Shown: positions 59,113 through 64,000 of the stretch, piece after piece
Numbering within the stretch: the stretch's first letter is position 1
Layout of the letters: every line of letters starts with the position of its first letter
From: Eupransor demetentiae
GTDB lineage: Bacteria; Bacillota; Bacilli; Lactobacillales; Lactobacillaceae
Reading direction: 5' to 3'
Assembly: GCF_963930865.1 (NCBI RefSeq)
Contig: NZ_CAWVOH010000001.1
Location: forward strand, 744,001 to 808,000
Length of the DNA: 64,000 bases
Position numbers and translations under genes: made by a program
Notes under the pieces: generated by a model
The model's input: only the letters and a program-made list of their open reading frames with translations
The model's database searches: none
Told to the model about the DNA's origin: nothing

Positions 59113-60042
59113 TTATAATGAAGCGATGTAGTTGTAAGCCTCTTGACCGGCCAAGCCGCCATCGCCGACTGCTGTGGTGATTTGACGAAGTTCCTTTTGG
59201 CGGACATCTCCAACGGCATAAACACCTGGCAAACTCGTTGCCATCTTGTCATTGGTAATAATCCAGCCCTTGTCATCCGTGATACCAAGATCAAGGAAGG
59301 CTTCGGTATTAGGCTTCAAACCGATGTAAATGAAGACACCGGCTGTCTTAAAACTTGAGGACTCCTTCGTGTCACGGTTATAAAGTTCAACCTCTTGAAC
59401 TTCATCTCCGTTTCCCTTAATGGCGTGGACTTCAGTATTCCAAATGAAATCGATGTTCTTCGCCTTCTTGGCACGTTCCTGCAAGATTGGCTGGGCATTT
59501 AAGGTGTCACGGCGGTGGACAACCGTCACGCGGTCAACGACGTTGGAAAGGTAAACCCCTTCTTCGATGGCGGAATCACCACCACCAACGACAACAACAT
59601 TTTCACCCTTAAAGAAAGCCCCATCACAAACGGCACAGTAGGAAACACCCTTGCCCTGGTAGTCTTCCTCGCCGGGAACACCCAAGTGCGTGTGTTCTGA
59701 ACCGGTCGCAATGATGACGGCCTTGGCCTGATAATCACCTGAATCCGTCTTGATCAACTTTTCCTGATTATCCAAAACTTCAATTTTTTGAACTGTACCA
59801 AAGGCATATTCAGCTCCGAATCGAGTTGAAGAAGCATACATTTTTTCTGATAAATCCGGTCCCATAACGCTTTCAAAACCGGGGTAATTTTCGATTTCAG
59901 CAGTGTTATTCATCTGGCCGCCATAGACGCCCTGATCAATCATAACGACTGATAAATCAGCACGTGAGGCGTAAGTCGCTGCCGTCATTCCGGCAGGACC
60001 AGCACCAATAATCACTACATCATAATTCTTAATATCAGTCAT
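59113..60042 (-). CDS. trxB: Thioredoxin reductase
   Basis: NADPH-dependent flavoenzyme that reduces thioredoxin. The 309 residues have the FAD loop VVIIGAGPAGMTAATYA, the redox-active disulfide YCAVCDGAFF near residue 134, the NADPH loop VVVGGGDSAIEEG and the C-terminal FAD motif YAVGDVRQKELRQITTA. Has its own promoter. Confidence 0.97.
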   Translation of the reverse strand: MTDIKNYDVVIIGAGPAGMTAATYASRADLSVVMIDQGVYGGQMNNTAEIENYPGFESVMGPDLSEKMYASSTRFGAEYAFGTVQKIEVLDNQEKLIKTDSGDYQAKAVIIATGSEHTHLGVPGEEDYQGKGVSYCAVCDGAFFKGENVVVVGGGDSAIEEGVYLSNVVDRVTVVHRRDTLNAQPILQERAKKAKNIDFIWNTEVHAIKGNGDEVQEVELYNRDTKESSSFKTAGVFIYIGLKPNTEAFLDLGITDDKGWIITNDKMATSLPGVYAVGDVRQKELRQITTAVGDGGLAGQEAYNYIASL

Positions 60043-60064
60043 AACTCCTCCTCGTGTAAAGACT

Positions 60065-60093
60065 ATTCTACCCGCTAGACCATTATTTGTCCA
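60065..60093 (-). promoter_or_regulatory. trxB promoter
   Basis: On the minus strand TGGACA (60093-60088), a 17-nt spacer and TAGAAT (60070-60065), about 22 nt upstream of the ATG. Confidence 0.7.
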
Positions 60094-60109
60094 ATTTGCA
60101 GTACATAAT

Positions 60110-60137
60110 AAAAAGAGCGGTATATACCGCTCTTTAA
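60110..60137 (-). terminator. Terminator of galU
   Basis: AAAGAGCGG and CCGCTCTTT flank TATATA, with T residues on the minus strand. It ends the yvlD-hprK-gpsA-galU unit. Confidence 0.92.
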
Positions 60138-61013
60138 TTAAAGCTTTGCTGCAAGTTCCTTGATGTAGGCGCGGAGTTCATCCTTAACTTGTGGATGACG
60201 CAAACCAAACTCAATGTTGGTTTCCAAGAAGCCAATCTTTGAACCGATATCATGACGTTCACCCTTAAATTCGTGGGCGTAAACATGTTGACGGTCATTC
60301 AAGGAATCGATGGCATCCGTTAACTGGATTTCGCCACCCTTACCTGGCTTCGTCTTTTCCAATTCTTCGAAGATTTCAGGCGTCAACAAGTAACGACCAA
60401 TGATGGCCAAATCAGATGGTGCATCTTCAGGCGCTGGCTTTTCAACGAAGGACTTAACCCGGTACAAACCGTCTTCCTTAACCTTTGAAGCGGGATCAAT
60501 CACACCGTATGAAGAAACTTGGTTGTGTGGCACCTTCATGACGGCCAAAGTTGATTCGCCGGTTTCGTTATAGCGTTGAATCAACTGCTTGGTCAAAGGG
60601 ACTTGATCTTCCATCAAGTCATCCCCTAACAAGACCACAAAGGGTTCGTCCCCGATGAAGTCCTTGGCAGTCAAAACAGCATCACCCAATCCGCGTGGAC
60701 GAGATTGGCGGATAAAGTAAGGGTTGATGTCAGTGGTTTCTTCAATCAACTTCAACAATTCCAACTTGTTCTTTTCGCGCAACGAATCTTCCAATTCAGG
60801 GTTTGAATCGAAATGGTCTTCAATTGAGCGCTTTGACTTTCCGTCAACAATCACAATATCTTCAATACCGGAAGCCATTGCTTCACGGACAATATATTCA
60901 ATCGTGGGCGTATCCACGATAGGAAGCATTTCCTTGGCCAAGGCCTTGGTAGCAGGTAGGAAACGAGTTCCTAAACCAGCCGCAGGAATAATCGCTTTAC
61001 GTACAGGTTTCAT
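60138..61013 (-). CDS. galU: UTP-glucose-1-phosphate uridylyltransferase
   Basis: Makes UDP-glucose for exopolysaccharide, teichoic acid and glycolipid synthesis. The 291 residues begin AIIPAAGLGTRFLPATKALAKE and contain SRPRGLGDAVLTA, VLLGDDLM and FVEKP. The lactic acid bacterial order gpsA-galU-trxB is kept, though trxB has its own promoter here. Confidence 0.96.
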   Translation of the reverse strand: MKPVRKAIIPAAGLGTRFLPATKALAKEMLPIVDTPTIEYIVREAMASGIEDIVIVDGKSKRSIEDHFDSNPELEDSLREKNKLELLKLIEETTDINPYFIRQSRPRGLGDAVLTAKDFIGDEPFVVLLGDDLMEDQVPLTKQLIQRYNETGESTLAVMKVPHNQVSSYGVIDPASKVKEDGLYRVKSFVEKPAPEDAPSDLAIIGRYLLTPEIFEELEKTKPGKGGEIQLTDAIDSLNDRQHVYAHEFKGERHDIGSKIGFLETNIEFGLRHPQVKDELRAYIKELAAKL

Positions 61014-61039
61014 TTTTCTCTACTTTCTTAAATCAGAAT

Positions 61040-62047
61040 TTATTCGTTTTTTAATGGTCGTGTCATCAAAGTTTCAATCTCAGAGTCGATGTTAGCCCCT
61101 TGATAAAGTACTTGGTAAATCGCTGTCGTGAGCGGAATGGCCAAGCCCTCTTTTTGAGCAAAGTCGTAAACGGCTTGCGTTGTATTCACGCCTTCAATCA
61201 CCATGCCCATATCAGCTTGTACACTAGCCAAGTCCTGGCCCTGTCCTAAGGAACGACCAGCCCGGTAGTTACGTGAGTTGGGTGACATCCCCGTCACAAT
61301 CAAATCACCTAAGCCGGCAAGCCCCAAGAAAGTTTCGGCTTGCGCGCCCATGGCTTTTCCAACCCGGCGCATTTCAACCAAACCACGGGTCAACAAGGCC
61401 GCTTGGGCGTTAACACCGTAGCCTTTCCCGACCAAGATTCCGGAACCGATGGCAATGATATTCTTCAAAGCCCCGCCAAGTTCTGAACCAAGCAAGTCGT
61501 CATTGGTATAAGGCCGGAAATGATCATTGGCCAAAACCTTTTGTAGGGCTTGTGCCGCTGCTAAGTCGGTCGAACCAATTGAAACGGCAGTTAAATCATG
61601 GGCCACAACGTCTTCGGCATGCGATGGGCCGGAAATAACGGCCAAACCGCTATAGTCTTTGGCAGGAATTTCTTCAGCAATCATCTGCGAAATCCGCTTG
61701 TGCGTGCCACTTTCCAAGCCCTTAGTAGCATGAGCCAAGACAACGGGCGTTTCCCGTTGATCCAATAACCTGGCAAGCTCTTGAGCGACCTGACGAACTG
61801 CCTTGGTGGGGACAACCATCAAAACAATGTCAGCATCGTTCACAGCGGTAGCCATGTCTGCTGTTGCCTTCAAGGCTTCATGCAACTTAGCCTTAGGCAG
61901 GTAATGAGCATTGGTGTGTTTTTGGTTGATCTCAGCGGCTTGTTCAGCGCGGTGAGACCAAATCGTCACCTCGACATTGTTGGCGGCGATATTATTCGCT
62001 AGCGCAGTTCCCCAAGAACCAGCTCCTAGCACTGCTACTTTAGTCAT
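61040..62047 (-). CDS. gpsA: Glycerol-3-phosphate dehydrogenase [NAD(P)+]
   Basis: Reduces DHAP to glycerol 3-phosphate for phospholipids. The 335 residues have KVAVLGAGSWGTALANNIAAN, VMVVPTKAVR, THATKGLE-like LAHATKGLES, VISGPSHAEDV, ELGGALKNIIAIGSG and LAGLGDLIVTGMS. The ATG at 62047 overlaps the hprK stop by 8 nt with AAGGAAA upstream; earlier in-frame starts are inside hprK. Confidence 0.96.
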   Translation of the reverse strand: MTKVAVLGAGSWGTALANNIAANNVEVTIWSHRAEQAAEINQKHTNAHYLPKAKLHEALKATADMATAVNDADIVLMVVPTKAVRQVAQELARLLDQRETPVVLAHATKGLESGTHKRISQMIAEEIPAKDYSGLAVISGPSHAEDVVAHDLTAVSIGSTDLAAAQALQKVLANDHFRPYTNDDLLGSELGGALKNIIAIGSGILVGKGYGVNAQAALLTRGLVEMRRVGKAMGAQAETFLGLAGLGDLIVTGMSPNSRNYRAGRSLGQGQDLASVQADMGMVIEGVNTTQAVYDFAQKEGLAIPLTTAIYQVLYQGANIDSEIETLMTRPLKNE

Positions 62048-63008
62048 GATTTTCCTTGTTTTCTTCGTCAATCTTTTCGTTCTTGGCGATTTCTTGATCC
62101 ATGCGCTTATTTAGGGTTTCCAAGGCGTCAAAGCCCATGTTGGTCGTCCTAAACTTAACGGCGGCGGCATCAATGACAGAAGCCGTGTTACGACCAGGCG
62201 TAACGGGAACAACCATGCGCTTGAGCTTAACGCCTAGAATCTCGATTGAGTCGTTTTCGTTACCTAAACGATCAAAGTTCTCTTCACCGATTTTCCCATT
62301 AGATAAGTGGATGTTAATTCGGATGGAAGCGTGTGAACGGACAGAAACTGCTCCGTAGACTTGCTGGACATCAATGATACCAACCCCACGGACTTCCATC
62401 ATGTTGCGAAGAACGGTTGAAGGTTCCCCAATCAAACGCTCTTCATCTTCTTGGTGAATATCAACACGGTCATCGGCAACCAAGCGAGCTTTACCCTGTT
62501 GAATCAGCTCAAGGGCAGATTCGGTTTTGCCGATTCCGGCATCCCCGGTAATCAAAACCCCCATACCGTGAACATCAATCAAAACGCCGTGGACGCTTTG
62601 ACGGGGTGCCAATTGACCCCCAAGGTAGTAGGTCATGTTGGACAAAATCTGTGAAGAAGTCAAAGAGGTGGTCAAGATTGGAATCTTAGCATCTGCGGCG
62701 GCTTCCTTCAGTTCGTCACTGATAGGCAAATCTGTTGAAACGACAAAGGCAGGCGTGCGCTTGTCGGCCATCTTGCGATAAACCATCAACAATTCATCGT
62801 GTTGCATACGCGTTGAAAATGAAGTTTCCGTAATTCCCAACAACTGAACTCGTTCAGGAGCGTAGTAGTTGAAATAACCAGTCATTTCCAAACCGGGGCG
62901 ACTAATATCCGCCGTCGAGATGGGACGGTCCAGGTATTCTTGCCCAGTCACAATTTGCAAACGTGTGTTAGCTACTAGATCTTTAACCGTTACGACTTTT
63001 TGTCCCAT
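62040..63008 (-). CDS. hprK: HPr kinase/phosphorylase
   Basis: Phosphorylates HPr on Ser46, the signal that lets CcpA bind cre sites such as the one before mtdH. The 322 residues show an N-terminal domain with STADISRPGLEMTGYF, the P loop GDAGIGKTESALEL near residue 155 and the HprK signature EVRGVGIIDVQQVYG. Between hprK and gpsA the lgt gene is missing, although it usually lies there. Confidence 0.96.
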   Translation of the reverse strand: MGQKVVTVKDLVANTRLQIVTGQEYLDRPISTADISRPGLEMTGYFNYYAPERVQLLGITETSFSTRMQHDELLMVYRKMADKRTPAFVVSTDLPISDELKEAAADAKIPILTTSLTSSQILSNMTYYLGGQLAPRQSVHGVLIDVHGMGVLITGDAGIGKTESALELIQQGKARLVADDRVDIHQEDEERLIGEPSTVLRNMMEVRGVGIIDVQQVYGAVSVRSHASIRINIHLSNGKIGEENFDRLGNENDSIEILGVKLKRMVVPVTPGRNTASVIDAAAVKFRTTNMGFDALETLNKRMDQEIAKNEKIDEENKENHD

Positions 63009-63009
63009 C

Positions 63010-63369
63010 TTACTCTCTTTCGATTTTGACTTGTTTACGATCAGAAAAAATAAAACTCACTACCGCCAAAATAATGGCAACGAGCATCGCCCACCAAAAT
63101 GATGAAAAGGCGAAGCCACCAACTAAGTGGGCGGTGATTTCCAGCAGGATTGTATTGACAACAATCAAGAAAATCCCCATCGTTACGATGACAAGCGGTA
63201 ATGATAACAACAGTAAAATTGGCTTTAGCACAACATTTAAGACGGCTAAAACCAAGGCAGCCACTGCGGCTGCTCCCATATTCTCTAAATGAAAGCCGCT
63301 AGGAAAAAGCATGGCACATGCTAAGAAAACGGCTAAGTTCAATGCAACGTTCGTAATAAAGCGTAACAT
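63010..63369 (-). CDS. YvlD-type membrane protein (phage holin family 4)
   Basis: Membrane protein of 119 residues with four hydrophobic helices (LNLAVFLACAMLF, AAAVAALVLAVLNVVL, LLLSLPLVIVTMGIFLIVV, FWWAMLVAIILAVVSFIF), ending with a basic KQVKIERE. YvlD proteins commonly precede hprK in Firmicutes; function is unknown. It starts the unit with hprK. Confidence 0.88.
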   Translation of the reverse strand: MLRFITNVALNLAVFLACAMLFPSGFHLENMGAAAVAALVLAVLNVVLKPILLLLSLPLVIVTMGIFLIVVNTILLEITAHLVGGFAFSSFWWAMLVAIILAVVSFIFSDRKQVKIERE

Positions 63370-63423
63370 GCAATCCTCCGGCTTTCAGGATAACGGTCGA
63401 AACCGCGTCCTCCCAATAGCTTT

Positions 63424-63452
63424 ATTATATCAAATTACCGCTAAGGGGTAAA
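63424..63452 (-). promoter_or_regulatory. Promoter of the yvlD-hprK-gpsA-galU unit
   Basis: On the minus strand TTTACC (63452-63447), a 17-nt spacer and TATAAT (63429-63424), about 55 nt upstream of the ATG. Confidence 0.7.
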
Positions 63453-63465
63453 AAATTAAGGCAAG

Positions 63466-63490
63466 TAAAAAAGGCCTGACGGCCTTTTTG
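63466..63490 (-). terminator. Terminator of phoU
   Basis: AAAGGCC and GGCCTTT flank GTCA, followed by T residues on the minus strand, just after the phoU stop. Confidence 0.92.
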
Positions 63491-63491
63491 C

Positions 63492-64000
63492 TTAGATAAA
63501 GTAATTATAACCAGGATTTAGTTCGATAATTTTACCGGTCCGCTTATAAACGATCCATTCCGCGATATCGGTTGTGTAGTCACCGGTACGCTTAATGTAA
63601 CCGGCAATCACCAAGTAGTCGGCTGCTGAATCAACCAATTCTGGATCTTCCTTCATGCCGTTAACGGAATCCGTTCGAACCTTGGCAGCGGCATCTGAAA
63701 GCTGGTGGTTTTTAGCAGCAATGGCTTCAGCACCCAGGGCATCGTTTTGAACATAATAGTCCATGACTTCTGACACCATTTGGGCAACCAACTCCCCCAT
63801 CTTACCGAGTTGCGCTTCAACGTCCTTCATGTGCTTTGTACCCTTCACACGAATCGTAGAAGTGGCAATGTTACGGGCCTGATCACCCATGCGTTCCAGC
63901 ACTGAAACCGCCTTCAAAATCGTCACGATTTCACGCAAGTCCGTCGTAACGGGCTGGTAAAGGGCAATCATTTCAAAAGATTTCTTTTCAATGGCTGCTT
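63492..64000 (-). CDS. phoU: Phosphate signalling protein PhoU, 3' part (5' end off window)
   Basis: Negative regulator of phosphate uptake. About 169 residues are present, reading in frame to the window edge. The three-helix PhoU repeats are visible, with YQPVTTDLREIVTILKAVSVLERMGDQ-type (LRxI and ERMGD) and VIAGYIKRTGDYTTDIAEW, the second metal-binding motif. A full PhoU is about 220 residues, so some 50 lie past 64000. The pst transporter genes should lie upstream. Confidence 0.94.
   Translation of the reverse strand, partial: AAIEKKSFEMIALYQPVTTDLREIVTILKAVSVLERMGDQARNIATSTIRVKGTKHMKDVEAQLGKMGELVAQMVSEVMDYYVQNDALGAEAIAAKNHQLSDAAAKVRTDSVNGMKEDPELVDSAADYLVIAGYIKRTGDYTTDIAEWIVYKRTGKIIELNPGYNYFI

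Overview
This window is a contiguous piece of a Lactobacillales chromosome, almost entirely housekeeping genes, most of them on the minus strand. The best genus-level reading is Fructobacillus, with Leuconostoc as the alternative. This rests on a zinc-dependent mannitol 2-dehydrogenase (54905-55921) that closely matches, from memory, the Leuconostoc/Fructobacillus enzyme, on a base composition that looks like mid-40s % GC by eye, and on typical lactic-acid-bacterial gene orders. No database search was possible. I saw no insertion sequence, prophage, CRISPR array, tRNA or rRNA.

Layout. 1-2320: 5' part of ileS behind an isoleucine T-box. 2318-16158: the division and cell wall (dcw) cluster on the minus strand, read as DUF3397, mraZ, rsmH, ftsL, pbp, mraY, murD, murG, divIB, ftsA, ftsZ, sepF, yggT, ylmH, divIVA. 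16255-24768: a DUF4044 gene, fakA/asp23, rpmB, trxA-thiN-rpe-rsgA, an antisense DUF805 gene, and prkC with its phosphatase. 24774-30735: rsmB, fmt, priA, nadR. 30823-33473: a PadR/DUF1700/DUF4097 envelope-stress type operon and msrB/msrA. 33545-38355: engB, clpX, tig, pepV. 38466-47501: nnrD, exodeoxyribonuclease, a DEDD exonuclease, a GNAT protein, tsaE, budA, queA, ruvB, a phosphodiesterase, rdgB, murI and a DUF2507 gene. 47530-54547: a cshB-like helicase, nrnA, dinB, rplS, a phosphoglucomutase, dedA and a uracil-DNA glycosylase. 54548-57116: a highly codon-biased plus-strand operon of mannitol dehydrogenase, a YczE/YitT-type membrane protein and a VOC protein. 57167-64000: a divergent second lepA, trxB, galU, gpsA, hprK, a YvlD-type protein and the 3' part of phoU.

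The most interesting signal is the leader of the lepA paralog (58961-59070). A 10-codon leader ORF with a strong ribosome binding site overlaps the first of four mutually complementary RNA segments, and the last segment carries the lepA2 ribosome binding site. This is the geometry of Erm-type translational attenuators, here in front of a ribosomal GTPase with an altered C-terminal tail. Other points of note are four 10-bp repeats at the mraZ promoter, a perfect catabolite-responsive element over the predicted start of the mannitol dehydrogenase transcript, a predicted leaderless rsgA mRNA next to an inserted DUF805 gene, a PadR operator, and a dedA gene with no ATG/GTG/TTG start that appears to begin at ATC.
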